Of a stretch of 64,000 nucleotides of DNA, positions 1 through 8,707 are shown piece after piece (positions within the stretch are counted from its first letter, which is position 1; the number at the start of each line of letters is the position of its first letter). The stretch is from Fusobacteria bacterium ZRK30 (GTDB lineage: Bacteria; Fusobacteriota; Fusobacteriia; Fusobacteriales; Fusobacteriaceae), in assembly GCA_024628785.1 (NCBI GenBank), contig CP102405.1:2170001-2234000 (forward strand), written 5' to 3'. The notes below the pieces were generated by a model. That model made no database searches. It was not told the origin of the DNA and was given only the letters and a program-made list of their open reading frames with translations. The translations under genes were made by a program, and so were the position numbers.

Positions 1-102
1 TTCTTTATCTATTACTAATTCAGCTAAGTTCTTTAATGTGTTAGCTGCTTCTTTATGTGTTTTGTTCATCTTCCAGTTTCCTGCAATTATCGTTTTTCTC
101 AT
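1..102 (-). CDS. tpiA: Triosephosphate isomerase, N-terminal part (runs off the window)
   Basis: Thirty-four codons read leftward from an ATG at 100-102 give MRKTIIAGNWKMNKTHKEAA and continue past the window edge. The segment AGNWKMNKT is the hallmark start of triosephosphate isomerase; its Asn and Lys are substrate-binding residues of the TIM barrel. The enzyme interconverts dihydroxyacetone phosphate and glyceraldehyde 3-phosphate in glycolysis. A GGGAGGC ribosome-binding site lies just upstream of the ATG. Only the first beta-alpha unit is visible, so integrity cannot be judged. Confidence 0.93.
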   Translation of the reverse strand, partial: MRKTIIAGNWKMNKTHKEAANTLKNLAELVIDKE

Positions 103-210
103 TTTGTGCCTCCCAAATATTATTTTACTTTTCTTTTAAAATTCTAGCATATAAAATTTCATATTTCAAACATTAAATAGTCCACATTTTAATCACAGAT
201 GATTAAGTTA

Positions 211-2493
211 TTAATCAAAATCCACCCTTCTGTATAAAACCAGGTAACCATACCCTTCTAATTCCACCCTGATTTTATCCCCCAGGATATTATATCTTTT
301 TCCAGAGTAATAATCTGTATAACCTTTTTTTCCCTGTACCGGCAGTTCCACTGTTTTCTTTAGATTAGATCTGTTTATTACTATAATTGCACTTCTGCCC
401 TTATACTCCCTCTTATATGAAAGCACATTCGTTTCTGGTATTTTTTCCATACTCCCATCTTTCAGATATTTATCTTTGTCCAGATCCAGTATTTCCAAGT
501 CACCAATTTTCATTAACTCCTCATCAAACTTTCTGAATTCAGAAAGTTGTTTATACCAACCTTCCAAAGTTTTATCAGTAACCACACCATAAGATATCTC
601 ATCTTTTATAAGATCAGTTTTAAATATTTTAGCTATTTTATCCCTGTTCCTGCTGTATTTTTTCAGACTATCAGTTTCATTTTCAAAGTTTATATCGCCC
701 CAGATCATTGGTTTTCTGCTATCAGGAGCATCTCCACCCCACATTGCTTTCTCGTTCCCATAGTATATAACCGGACTTCCATCTATAGTTAACTGAATTA
801 AAGCAGCTAATTTTAATTTTTTTACAGCATCTTTATCGACTAAATCAGGCCTGACATTTATATAATCATCTCTGCCATAAGTATTTAACCTGTCAAATTC
901 TCTGTTTGGATTTATCAGACTAGAATAAAATCTGTCAGTATCATAGGATTCTATAAAATTCCACTTGGTAGTTTTAATACTATAAATTTTCATACCGCCC
1001 TTTACAGTCTCTATACTGTTGCTGTTATTGTTTTCAAATAAACCCTGCATCCAGGCTCCCAGTTCATAGGAACCTATGATATCAAAACCATTTTTCCCCA
1101 AATTATTTTCATTTTCTCCAGTAGATTCTCCCGCCAGGATAAATTCATTGTCAACCTCTAAAAGTGCTTTTTTCCACCTGGTTAAAAATACCTTATTATT
1201 CAGGTCATTTTTCACATAATATCCGTCTATCCCCTTATTTTTGTAACCTTTTACCCATTTTGTCGTCGCTGCAACCAAATAATCCTGCAGTGATTCGTCC
1301 TCTAAGTTTAAAAGTATTTTTTTATTTCCATTCATTGGATTCTTCGATAACTGGTCTTCCCCGAGGATAAACCAGTTTTTGTATTTTGAATTTTCTCTAT
1401 TTTTCAACAGATCCTTATATGCAAAAAATTCCGATGACACATAGGAAAAATTAATGTCCAAGACCACTCTCATATTTTTTTTATGGATCTCATCCACTAA
1501 ATTTTGAAATAATTTATCTGAGTTAGTCCAGATATCACTTCCTAAACCACTTTCCAATTCTCTGTATGAACTTTTATCTGTTACTCCATAATCCGGAGAG
1601 ATATGCCCATAATCTATGGTATCTAATTTATGGCTTGAATTTGAATAATATACAGGAGATAATTTTATCCCCTCAACACCTAATTCAGAGAGATAACCCA
1701 ATTTTTCCACTATTCCCTGAAGGTCACCGCCATATCTTCTGGTATTTTTTTCTGCATAGGAAAAATATCTGTTTTTAGCTTCAATCTCAGAATATGGAGG
1801 TGTATTCCAGTCATCTCCCCAATCTGTTACTTCAAACCCCTGTAGAGTCCCCTTTGTTTGCCATTTTTCCGGAGAGATCAATTCTGATCTTAAAGTTCCG
1901 TCATTTAACCTTCCACTGGGTCTAAAATAATACCCGGGCCCAAATTCTGAATAGATAGGGCTGTTTTTTTTATCTCCATCTCGAAAACTGTCCACATAGA
2001 TAGAGTACCAGACCATTCCTTGAGCCCAGGCAGGAATCTCCCTCTGTCTATCTTCTATAGCATATGAAAATACACTCACATCATCTGAATAATATGATGA
2101 TTGTTTTCCATAAAAATATTTAAATTTACCATCTATTACTTCAAAATAATAATTTATATTTTTCTTGTTCATTTCCTCTATATCCACTGAAAAAATTTCA
2201 TACTCTCCACGAAATCCAAGGGATTCCATCTCTTTTTTCTCTCCATCCAACACTAAATTTATCTTTTCTATATCATTTTTTCTTACTCTGATTAATATTT
2301 TCAGCTGTTTTTTATCCCCATCATAGATCATATACTTAGTTGTGGATCTGTGCTCTAAATCATCTAAAAATATATAACTATCTCCTTTTTTTGTAACTAC
2401 AGGAATTGGAGTATCCTCCTTTATCTTTAACACTTCACTGTTTGAGCACCCCATAAATAAAGTCATCCCCATGACAACCAACCACTTTTTCAT
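211..2493 (-). CDS. GH13 alpha-amylase-like lipoprotein with altered catalytic residues
   Basis: A 760-residue exported lipoprotein: hydrophobic leader ending at lipobox Cys16. Residues about 30-145 look like the N-terminal beta domain of cyclomaltodextrinase/neopullulanase enzymes and 155-690 like the GH13 barrel (YGGDLQGI near 254, SSHKLDTIDYG near 286, GSPVIYYGNE near 574). Active-site motifs deviate. Region I reads DINFSY (346-351) where N-H is usual. Region II reads GYYVKND (424-430), with Tyr for the conserved Arg and Lys428 at the nucleophile Asp position. Region IV reads SYD (516-518) for N-H-D. The acid/base Glu456 and Asp518 remain. Inference: a glucan-binding protein or an enzyme with changed chemistry rather than a normal amylase. 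It is a single gene with its own spacing, followed by tpiA. Confidence 0.82.
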   Translation of the reverse strand: MKKWLVVMGMTLFMGCSNSEVLKIKEDTPIPVVTKKGDSYIFLDDLEHRSTTKYMIYDGDKKQLKILIRVRKNDIEKINLVLDGEKKEMESLGFRGEYEIFSVDIEEMNKKNINYYFEVIDGKFKYFYGKQSSYYSDDVSVFSYAIEDRQREIPAWAQGMVWYSIYVDSFRDGDKKNSPIYSEFGPGYYFRPSGRLNDGTLRSELISPEKWQTKGTLQGFEVTDWGDDWNTPPYSEIEAKNRYFSYAEKNTRRYGGDLQGIVEKLGYLSELGVEGIKLSPVYYSNSSHKLDTIDYGHISPDYGVTDKSSYRELESGLGSDIWTNSDKLFQNLVDEIHKKNMRVVLDINFSYVSSEFFAYKDLLKNRENSKYKNWFILGEDQLSKNPMNGNKKILLNLEDESLQDYLVAATTKWVKGYKNKGIDGYYVKNDLNNKVFLTRWKKALLEVDNEFILAGESTGENENNLGKNGFDIIGSYELGAWMQGLFENNNSNSIETVKGGMKIYSIKTTKWNFIESYDTDRFYSSLINPNREFDRLNTYGRDDYINVRPDLVDKDAVKKLKLAALIQLTIDGSPVIYYGNEKAMWGGDAPDSRKPMIWGDINFENETDSLKKYSRNRDKIAKIFKTDLIKDEISYGVVTDKTLEGWYKQLSEFRKFDEELMKIGDLEILDLDKDKYLKDGSMEKIPETNVLSYKREYKGRSAIIVINRSNLKKTVELPVQGKKGYTDYYSGKRYNILGDKIRVELEGYGYLVLYRRVDFD

Positions 2494-2523
2494 AATTTTA
2501 CTCCTTTATTATGTACATAAATT

Positions 2524-2543
2524 AAGAGTGGTTTCCCACTCTT
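2524..2543 (-). terminator. Rho-independent-type hairpin after the comF operon
   Basis: An 8-bp perfect stem AAGAGTGG/CCACTCTT with loop TTTC sits immediately after the stop codon at 2544. The T tract on the minus strand is weak (TTAATTTAT), so termination strength is uncertain. Confidence 0.55.
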
Positions 2544-3155
2544 TTAATTATACTTATATTCCTCTATCTCCTCATCTACTATATCTTTCATATAGGTATC
2601 CAGATTTTCCTGGACAAATATCAGCTCACTGCTCATCTCTACCTCTAAGATAGTTAAGCCGCCTATATAATCTCCATTTTCTATGCATTCCTGCACTTTT
2701 TTTAAGATAGTTCTATACTCCAAAAACATCATATCAAATTCAGGATACCTAAAATCAATAGCTGTATTTTCCTTCATAGAAGCTAAAACATTGTATACCC
2801 ATTCCAATCCATTTTCCACCTCTAAGAGGATCTCTACAGCATCTGTGGTCCTATTGCTGTTAAAGCTGGCGGATATTGCCATAAGGGCATCGAAGTATTT
2901 TGAGATGAAATCACTCATCCCCCCTAAAGATTCCAATATAATTATCTTGGGAGATTTACTGATAAACTCTACTACTCCTATCTGTTCCTTATTAAAGTGA
3001 TCGTAATAATCCATCCCTTTCCCATCGATATACACGTCAAATAACATCCTTCCGTCTCTCTCTAAAAGATCTGTTACCTCCTCTAATACCCACGAGAAGC
3101 TCTTCTCATCTATATTATTCATCGTTATCTCTCTATTATCTAATATAATTTTCAT
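2544..3155 (-). CDS. Conserved-looking hypothetical protein, acidic, helical
   Basis: A 203-residue protein that I do not recognise. It has no signal peptide or membrane segment, is acidic, and ends in a charged tail (DEEIEEYKYN). The middle (about 75-200) is predicted by eye to be mostly helical, with long amphipathic stretches. It follows comF by 4 bp on the same strand and is the last gene of the small-ORF/yraN/Zn-ribbon/comF operon, ahead of a terminator hairpin, so it is probably co-expressed with DNA-processing genes. No function is assigned. Confidence 0.7.
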   Translation of the reverse strand: MKIILDNREITMNNIDEKSFSWVLEEVTDLLERDGRMLFDVYIDGKGMDYYDHFNKEQIGVVEFISKSPKIIILESLGGMSDFISKYFDALMAISASFNSNRTTDAVEILLEVENGLEWVYNVLASMKENTAIDFRYPEFDMMFLEYRTILKKVQECIENGDYIGGLTILEVEMSSELIFVQENLDTYMKDIVDEEIEEYKYN

Positions 3156-3159
3156 CTAT

Positions 3160-3813
3160 TTACCTCATTTTTAAATTTATTTTTTTAGCAGTTTTAGATA
3201 AAGCCAAGGTAAATACCACTATCTGTATAGTATCGTTATTATTTTTAATCTCAGTTATAAATTCCTTCATGGTTGAACCTGTCGTTATTATATCATCTAT
3301 TATTAAAACTTTTTTTAACCCTTTTAATCCCTCTATTTTAAAGGCTGATCTTATATTTTTTCTTCTGGCCTCTGAATTCAAGAGTTCGTACATATGCTTA
3401 GTTTCTTTGATCCTGCTGCTTTTTATATAGGAATATCTACCAAATTTCAAAAGTTCCTCCACCTGATTAAATCCTCTTTCCATAAGCCTTCTATGGCTTA
3501 CAGGTATCGGAATTATCCCGTCTATTTTTTCCATTTTCATCAACTTATCCAGCTCGTTGCCTATCAACTCAAAGAGCAGTTCGCCTATATAAAGTTTATT
3601 TTTAAACTTATATTCCTCTATTATTTTCTTCAATTTTTTATCATAATTCCAAAGGTAATATATGTCATTAAATCTCTTTAACTTCCCTGTATCCCTTAGG
3701 CTTTTATGGCAATTATAACACATATAATGAAGGTTGTCATTGGATTTTTCAGAACAAAGAATACAGTTATTTTTAAAAAATAACTGTCTAATGCTGTGGT
3801 TTAGGCTCTTCAT
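3160..3813 (-). CDS. comF: ComF family phosphoribosyltransferase-like protein
   Basis: A 217-residue ComF-family protein. Two CxxC pairs in the first 35 residues (CILC, CYNC) form the usual N-terminal zinc site. The C-terminal half carries the PRPP-binding signature VLIIDDIITTGSTM near 168. ComF is a cytoplasmic competence factor that helps internalise or process transformed single-stranded DNA; in non-competent lineages its role is uncertain. The 5' end overlaps the Zn-ribbon gene by 26 bp, which suggests translational coupling. Length fits the family (about 210-240). Confidence 0.88.
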   Translation of the reverse strand: MKSLNHSIRQLFFKNNCILCSEKSNDNLHYMCYNCHKSLRDTGKLKRFNDIYYLWNYDKKLKKIIEEYKFKNKLYIGELLFELIGNELDKLMKMEKIDGIIPIPVSHRRLMERGFNQVEELLKFGRYSYIKSSRIKETKHMYELLNSEARRKNIRSAFKIEGLKGLKKVLIIDDIITTGSTMKEFITEIKNNNDTIQIVVFTLALSKTAKKINLKMR

Positions 3814-3985
3814 CTTTATCTAATATCTTAGCAGAATACATCTCTGTATACCCGCAATTTGAACATATTTTCAGATAATATGTCCCTAATTCCAATCTCA
3901 ATCCCGGTGTTTTTTCTGCCATAAATGTAGTTTTTACTATATAATCTTCCCCTTCACACTTTAAACATCTAAAATTCATAAACAA
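3788..3985 (-). CDS. Small Zn-ribbon protein (nucleic-acid-binding type)
   Basis: A 65-residue protein with two CxxC knuckles, CLKC near residue 8 and CSNC near residue 42, 33 residues apart: a one-zinc ribbon. It resembles short predicted nucleic-acid-binding Zn-ribbon proteins of bacteria (COG3478-like, from memory). It overlaps yraN by 10 bp at its start and comF by 26 bp at its end, inside an operon of DNA-related genes. Exact function is unknown. Confidence 0.78.
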   Translation of the reverse strand: MFMNFRCLKCEGEDYIVKTTFMAEKTPGLRLELGTYYLKICSNCGYTEMYSAKILDKDEEPKPQH

Positions 3986-4335
3986 TCACCCCAAATCGCA
4001 TTCTCAATATGCTCTATTTCATCTCCTAATATAGATATTATATCGAATCTATATGGAATATCCTTTATTTTTTTCTCCTTCAAATAAACTGCAGCTGTCT
4101 TCACCAGTTTTCTCTGTTTGGATCTGGTAACAGACTCCAGTCCATCTCCATACTCTGCATTTTTTCTGTACTTTACCTCTACAAAAACTATCTCACTTTT
4201 TTCCCTATCCCTGCATATGAGATCTAACTCCCCATATCTGGAGTAATAATTTCTTCCCAATTCAAAATACCCTTTTTCAGCCAGATAACTCATAGCTATC
4301 CCCTCATATTTTGTACCGACTGACCTCTTATCCAT
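3976..4335 (-). CDS. yraN: YraN/UPF0102 family PD-(D/E)xK nuclease-like protein
   Basis: About 119 residues with the UPF0102 pattern: GTKYEGIAMSYLAEKGY at the N-terminus, YYSRYGELDLICRD, then VFVEVKYRK. GELDL and the E-V-K triad are the PD-(D/E)xK catalytic signature. The family is thought to act on DNA and is often found near rnhB, as here. I chose the ATG at 4333-4335, preceded by AAAGGGAAG, over an ATG 12 codons upstream that has no clear ribosome-binding site. Its start lies inside the 3' end of a short upstream reading frame. Confidence 0.87.
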   Translation of the reverse strand: MDKRSVGTKYEGIAMSYLAEKGYFELGRNYYSRYGELDLICRDREKSEIVFVEVKYRKNAEYGDGLESVTRSKQRKLVKTAAVYLKEKKIKDIPYRFDIISILGDEIEHIENAIWGDCL

Positions 4336-4447
4336 CTCTTTCTTCCCTTTCCATCTCGGCTTTTTTATCATTCAATGCACACATACATATAAAGCTTACA
4401 CATATTAAAGCAGTTATTGCAATACTCTGTAAGATTATCATAACCAT
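4328..4447 (-). CDS. Very small single-pass membrane protein, coupled to yraN
   Basis: A 39-codon frame with one hydrophobic segment (IILQSIAITALICVSFICM, residues 4-22) followed by a charged tail rich in K, E and R. A purine-rich GGGGGGCGGG precedes the ATG at 4445-4447, and a TATAAT lies 32 bp upstream of it. Its TAA overlaps the first codons of yraN, the arrangement expected for translational coupling. It could be a genuine micro-membrane protein or a coupling leader for yraN. No homologue is recognised. Confidence 0.5.
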   Translation of the reverse strand: MVMIILQSIAITALICVSFICMCALNDKKAEMEREERDG

Positions 4448-4478
4448 AGTTCCCGCCCCCCGACTCAGAATTATTTGT

Positions 4479-4484
4479 ATTATA
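4479..4484 (-). promoter_or_regulatory. Likely -10 box for the yraN-comF operon
   Basis: TATAAT on the minus strand, 32 bp upstream of the small-ORF start and just after the rnhB terminator. No good -35 is visible. Confidence 0.45.
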
Positions 4485-4510
4485 ATATTACTACATATTT
4501 TTTTATTTTA

Positions 4511-4550
4511 AAAATAAAAAATCCTTAAAAAGTTTTAATACTTTCTAAGG
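4511..4550 (-). terminator. Intrinsic terminator after rnhB
   Basis: A 10-bp stem with one mismatch (CCTTAAAAAG/CTTTCTAAGG, loop TTTTAATA) followed on the minus strand by an AT-rich T tract. It separates rnhB from the yraN operon. Confidence 0.7.
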
Positions 4551-4592
4551 ACCTCTAGGAAATTATAAATTTAAATTTTTTATATTATTACT

Positions 4593-5219
4593 TTAAAATA
4601 GTGTAGGAGCTAAGATCTTAGTTAAAAAACTATTTCTGTGGCAATCTACTTTCCCATGGCTCAAAAGTGCTTCACGGTGCTGTTTTGTCCCATATCCCTT
4701 ATGTTTTGCAAATCCGTATTCAGGATAAAGTTCATCATATTTTACCATAATCCTGTCTCTAGTTACCTTGGCTATGATACTTGCAGCTGCAATTGCCAGA
4801 CTCTTTCCGTCTCCTTTTATTACAAACTCCTGAGGCTCATCATATTCACGGATCTTATGATTTCCATCAATTAAAGCAAGTTCAAATTCTGTTCCCCCGG
4901 CCTTTAGATCTTCCACTGCTCTTCTCATAGCAAGAAATGTAGCATTTAAAATATTTATATCATCTATCTCCTTTTCATTAGCTATCCCTACCCCTACTTC
5001 ACAGTTGGCTAAGATTATATCAAATAAAAACTCTCTTTTTTTCTCAGTCAATTTTTTTGAATCATTTATCATATCAAACTCTTCTACATAGTTTATTATC
5101 TTTACGGCAGATGCTACTACAGGCCCTGCAAGAGGTCCACGTCCAGCCTCATCTATCCCAATTATATTATTCCCGTATTCTTTATCAAATTCCAACATGA
5201 TACTTTTATTTTCTTTCAT
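4593..5219 (-). CDS. rnhB: Ribonuclease HII
   Basis: A 208-residue RNase HII, which cuts the RNA strand of RNA-DNA hybrids and single ribonucleotides in DNA. GIDEAGRGPLAGPVVASAV near residue 21 carries the first acidic pair; LIDGNH and VTRDRIM supply the other metal-binding Asp residues. KHKGYGTKQH near 173 is the typical basic substrate-binding segment. The length is normal. A terminator upstream (5267-5294) isolates it from rluD and one downstream ends the unit, so it is probably monocistronic. Confidence 0.95.
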   Translation of the reverse strand: MKENKSIMLEFDKEYGNNIIGIDEAGRGPLAGPVVASAVKIINYVEEFDMINDSKKLTEKKREFLFDIILANCEVGVGIANEKEIDDINILNATFLAMRRAVEDLKAGGTEFELALIDGNHKIREYDEPQEFVIKGDGKSLAIAAASIIAKVTRDRIMVKYDELYPEYGFAKHKGYGTKQHREALLSHGKVDCHRNSFLTKILAPTLF

Positions 5220-5266
5220 TATATATTCTCCTTTCTTTTATGAGCCCTATCGTATTTAATATATAA

Positions 5267-5294
5267 GAAAAAGATTGCTAAAGCAATCTTTTTC
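5267..5294 (-). terminator. Intrinsic terminator after rluD
   Basis: A perfect 12-bp stem GAAAAAGATTGC/GCAATCTTTTTC with loop TAAA. The symmetric A/T flanks would let it work in either direction. Confidence 0.8.
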
Positions 5295-5322
5295 TACTGT
5301 TTTTTTCTGTTAATTAATTTTT

Positions 5323-6255
5323 CTACCCGTTAAATTCTAATCCTAGTTTTTTCATTACTTTCTTAAAATCTTCCGGTAGATCTCCTATAATTTCCATTTT
5401 TTCTCCTGTAACAGGATGATTAAACTCTAATTTGTATGCATGTAGCATCTGTCTGTCTGCTTTTTTAGAAGCCTTTCCGTATACGTCATCTCCCAAAATC
5501 GAGTGATTTAAATATTTCATATGAACTCTTATTTGGTGAGTTCTTCCAGTTTCTAAATCTACCTCTACCAAACTAAAATATTCAACCTCATTTATTACCT
5601 TATAATTAGTTATAGCAGTTCTACCATTATCTCTGACAACAGTCATCTTCTTTCTGTCTTTACTGTCTCTACCTATTTGGTTTTCTATCCTACCTTCTTT
5701 ATTTTTAAGGTTTCCCTTACATATGGCAAGATATGTTTTCTTTATAGTTTTATCTTTAAACATCTCTGTTAATTTAAGATGTGCTTCATTGGTTTTTGCT
5801 ACAATAATAAGTCCGCTGGTATTTTTGTCCAGTCTGTGAACTATACCTGGTCTGATTACCCCGCTTATAGTAGACAGATCTTTTATATGATGCATTATAG
5901 CATTTACTAATGTCCCACTATGGTGCCCTGCTGCAGGATGGATTACCATATCCGGTTTTTTGTTTATTATTACAATATGTTCATCTTCATACACTATATC
6001 CAGTGGAATATCTTCAGCAACAACATCTAAAACTTCATCTTCTAATACAGTTACATTTATCTCTTCATTTCCCTTTAATTTGTTTCCAGGACGAGTTTTT
6101 TTCTTACCTACGATCTCTACTAACCCGTCTTCTACAAGTTTTTGCGTATACGATTTTGTATACCCCTCTATTTTTTCACTTAAAAAAGCATCCAATCTTG
6201 TACCTTTATCCTCTATCTCAGCTTTTAAATTTAATACCTCTTTTATTTCTCTCAT
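5323..6255 (-). CDS. rluD: RluD-family 23S rRNA pseudouridine synthase
   Basis: A 310-residue RluA/RluD-type pseudouridine synthase. An S4 RNA-binding domain occupies about residues 12-80 (RLDAFLSEKIEGYTKSYTQK). The catalytic domain follows, with HRLDKNTSGLIIVAKT near 140 whose Asp is the catalytic nucleophile, and GRTHQIRVHM near 238. The RluD branch modifies helix 69 of 23S rRNA in the cytoplasm; the sub-specificity is inferred from family resemblance only. Length is typical. It is followed by a strong hairpin terminator. Confidence 0.9.
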   Translation of the reverse strand: MREIKEVLNLKAEIEDKGTRLDAFLSEKIEGYTKSYTQKLVEDGLVEIVGKKKTRPGNKLKGNEEINVTVLEDEVLDVVAEDIPLDIVYEDEHIVIINKKPDMVIHPAAGHHSGTLVNAIMHHIKDLSTISGVIRPGIVHRLDKNTSGLIIVAKTNEAHLKLTEMFKDKTIKKTYLAICKGNLKNKEGRIENQIGRDSKDRKKMTVVRDNGRTAITNYKVINEVEYFSLVEVDLETGRTHQIRVHMKYLNHSILGDDVYGKASKKADRQMLHAYKLEFNHPVTGEKMEIIGDLPEDFKKVMKKLGLEFNG

Positions 6256-6325
6256 ATTCTATATCTCCTTCTATTTTTTGTTTATCATCGATTTTACAAT
6301 TTTTATATAATTAATTTTTTTTCTC

Positions 6326-7336
6326 TTAATAAAACATTTTTACCAGCCCTGCTCCTAGAGCCAACTGCACCACCATAAGTACCAATGAATATATGATCAG
6401 CCTCTTACCGTTCATCAACAAAGTTTTTATATTTATCTTTCCCCCTATTCCAATAAGTGCAAACATCAGCAGATATTTAAAGGTATAGCTGAATATAAGT
6501 TTTAAATATTTAACCCCCTCTATATACCACTGCAGATCTATTTTTACAAGCCCATATTCTAAAAGGGTAAAGAAAGCTCCCACAGCCATAAATCCTTTGA
6601 CAAAAAATGGAAGTTTTATTTTTTTGGATTCTATTTTTTTTTCACCTATAGTTTTTTTCTTTTTTATTCCGGCTATATAGATTAAAACCAGGGGAAAGAA
6701 TAATAATTTTCCTGTTTTTATCAGGAGTGCCAGTCCCAAAGAATCTGCCCCGATACTATAAGCAGCAGGTATTATATGAATAAATGAACTCAGAGTCCCT
6801 CCTATATAGAGAGCCGATTGGGTAGGATCAAATCCTAAGAATCTCGATATCCCAGGCATGATGATCATAGCTGTCAATCCCAAAATATTCATGGCAATGA
6901 TAGCTAGGGCAAACTCTTCCTCTGGCTCCCCCAGTACTTCTGAAGATCCGGCTATACTTGCTACTCCTCCAGACCCTAACATCAGACCAAACTCTTCTTT
7001 TTCACCCATAAATTTAGCCACATACTTGGCTGTAAACAATAACATCACAACCATTAAAAATACAAACCCTATAATTTTAACCCCTAAATCCAGCAGAATT
7101 ATATAGTTTATCTTTACACCCAGACATGTAATTGCTACAGGTAAGATTTTTTTATTGGCAAAGTTAAATCCGGGATAAAATTTATATGCTTTCGGTCCTA
7201 AGAATAAATTCCCTACAATTATACCTAACATCAGTGCCGTATTTATCTCATTCCATCCAAACTTTTTAGATATCCATATGGTTACTACGAGTAAAATTGC
7301 AGTTAAACCAAGACCCAGCCCATTCTTTTTTACCAT
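6326..7336 (-). CDS. YeiH/UPF0324 family membrane transporter (putative sulfate/anion exporter)
   Basis: About 336 residues with roughly ten hydrophobic segments. Family features include the glycine-rich GGVASIAGSSEVLG near 122 and GTLSSFIHIIPAAYSIGADS near 180. YeiH proteins are inner-membrane carriers annotated as putative sulfate exporters, without firm substrate proof. The start region reads GAGGAG followed by three ATG codons; the third gives the best spacing to the ribosome-binding site and is used here. No partner gene is adjacent: downstream is rluD and upstream the HD-GYP gene. Confidence 0.85.
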   Translation of the reverse strand: MVKKNGLGLGLTAILLVVTIWISKKFGWNEINTALMLGIIVGNLFLGPKAYKFYPGFNFANKKILPVAITCLGVKINYIILLDLGVKIIGFVFLMVVMLLFTAKYVAKFMGEKEEFGLMLGSGGVASIAGSSEVLGEPEEEFALAIIAMNILGLTAMIIMPGISRFLGFDPTQSALYIGGTLSSFIHIIPAAYSIGADSLGLALLIKTGKLLFFPLVLIYIAGIKKKKTIGEKKIESKKIKLPFFVKGFMAVGAFFTLLEYGLVKIDLQWYIEGVKYLKLIFSYTFKYLLMFALIGIGGKINIKTLLMNGKRLIIYSLVLMVVQLALGAGLVKMFY

Positions 7337-7370
7337 CATCATCTCCTCATTCTATTTTTTAACAACTAGT

Positions 7371-7379
7371 ATTATATCA
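7371..7379 (-). promoter_or_regulatory. Extended -10 promoter for the YeiH-type gene
   Basis: TGATATAAT on the minus strand, a perfect extended -10, about 32 bp upstream of the start codon. The -35 is poor, as is usual for extended -10 promoters. Confidence 0.6.
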
Positions 7380-7457
7380 TAATTATAGAGATAATAGTAA
7401 AAGCAATTAATAGATGCTGAAGGGGTATCCTATTTATAATTTATATGGATAAAAATT

Positions 7458-8270
7458 TTAATGCGATTTTTCAAACATAAATGCATCTTCATTTGAATTA
7501 TATAGATCCATAAATACATTTATAATTTTAGGAGCAAACTGTGTACCTTTATTGTTTATTAGTTCGTCAATGGCTTCCTCACAGGTCAATTGATTTTTAT
7601 AGGACCTTTTGGATGTCATAGCATGCCAGGAATCAGCTACAGATATAATCTGGGATAACAAAGGAATTTCATCTCCCTTCAATCCCTCTGGATAACCCAT
7701 TCCATCCCAGCGTTCATGATGATATAGGATATATTTAGAAACTTTTTTTAAACTATCATTTTTAGAGACTATCTCATATCCTATTTTAGAATGATCTTTA
7801 ATAATTTTGTATTCTCTATCATTTAGTTTTTCTTCCTTATTTAATATTTCAATGGGGACAATAATTTTTCCTATATCATGCATCGTTGCAGCCCAATACA
7901 AGTCGTCCAATTCATGACCTTTTAATCCCAAAGCTTCCCCTATTTCGGTACTATAGGAAGCCACAGCTTCAGAATGCCCCTTTGTATATTTATCGTGAAA
8001 TTCCAAAGCAGTTATAAACGACTGGACAATATCCTGTTGAAGTTTTCTATTTGTTTCTTCCATCTTAAAATAACTACTTCTAATCATCTTAAATAATAAA
8101 AATGATGTTAAAATAACATAGAAATAACTTTTATATCTTTCTAGAATAATATAGGTCGACATATCTCTAGTTATTGAATGGAGGATCTCAGCAGATGAAA
8201 ATATCCAAAAAAATCCAAAGAGCATATACGATATTACAATTTTTAGTAAACTTTTAGACTCATACTTCAT
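7458..8270 (-). CDS. Membrane-anchored HD-GYP phosphodiesterase (c-di-GMP type)
   Basis: A 270-residue protein. Two hydrophobic segments (about 8-26 and 48-62) anchor it, then an HD-GYP domain fills residues 85-260. Visible motifs are HDKYTKGHS, the HDIGK metal site near 132, HHERWDGMGYP near 184 and the ADSWHAMTS helix. HD-GYP enzymes hydrolyse c-di-GMP to pGpG or GMP at an Fe/Mn centre facing the cytoplasm. The GYP triad is intact, so activity is likely. No sensory domain beyond the membrane helices is seen. It is relevant here because the window also contains a c-di-GMP-I riboswitch at 38.6 kb. Confidence 0.9.
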   Translation of the reverse strand: MKYESKSLLKIVISYMLFGFFWIFSSAEILHSITRDMSTYIILERYKSYFYVILTSFLLFKMIRSSYFKMEETNRKLQQDIVQSFITALEFHDKYTKGHSEAVASYSTEIGEALGLKGHELDDLYWAATMHDIGKIIVPIEILNKEEKLNDREYKIIKDHSKIGYEIVSKNDSLKKVSKYILYHHERWDGMGYPEGLKGDEIPLLSQIISVADSWHAMTSKRSYKNQLTCEEAIDELINNKGTQFAPKIINVFMDLYNSNEDAFMFEKSH

Positions 8271-8503
8271 AAAATCATCCCTTTTCTTAAATCAATTATT
8301 TATTAAAATTTCCCTTGCTATAATTTTTAAAATATACTAATTTAATTATACTTTATTTTTTTCACCTTTGGAAATACAATGTTTTTTTAGTTCTATTTAC
8401 TCTTTTTATCTTCCTTTTCTTAAAAAAAATCTCAACTCTTTGATGAAATTTTTTGGTGGTGATTTCCATTAAAAGATGTTAAAATATAGGAAATTATATC
8501 CAC

Positions 8504-8660
8504 TATAGGTTCATTTTGATTAAAAGGGAAATGGGTTAGATACCCATACGGTCCCGCCACTGTAAAAGTTATGAAACTACATAATCCACTGGATTTTTCT
8601 GGGAAGGAGTAGGAGTAAATTAAAACTTGAGTCAGGAGACCTGCCTAATGTGTTTTTATT
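8504..8660 (+). promoter_or_regulatory. Cobalamin (B12) riboswitch
   Basis: Conserved elements occur in order: AAAAGGGAAATGGG, the core GGTCCCGCCACTGTAA near 8551-8566, and the closing B12 box GAGTCAGGAGACCTGCC near 8630. Adenosylcobalamin binding to this fold normally lowers expression of B12 uptake and synthesis genes. It sits 100 bp upstream of a BtuF-like gene, followed by a terminator that provides the expression platform. Ends are approximate. Confidence 0.93.
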
Positions 8661-8707
8661 TTTCTTGCGAGGACAAGAGAATAACTTTTACTCTGTAAAA
8701 AGTTTTT

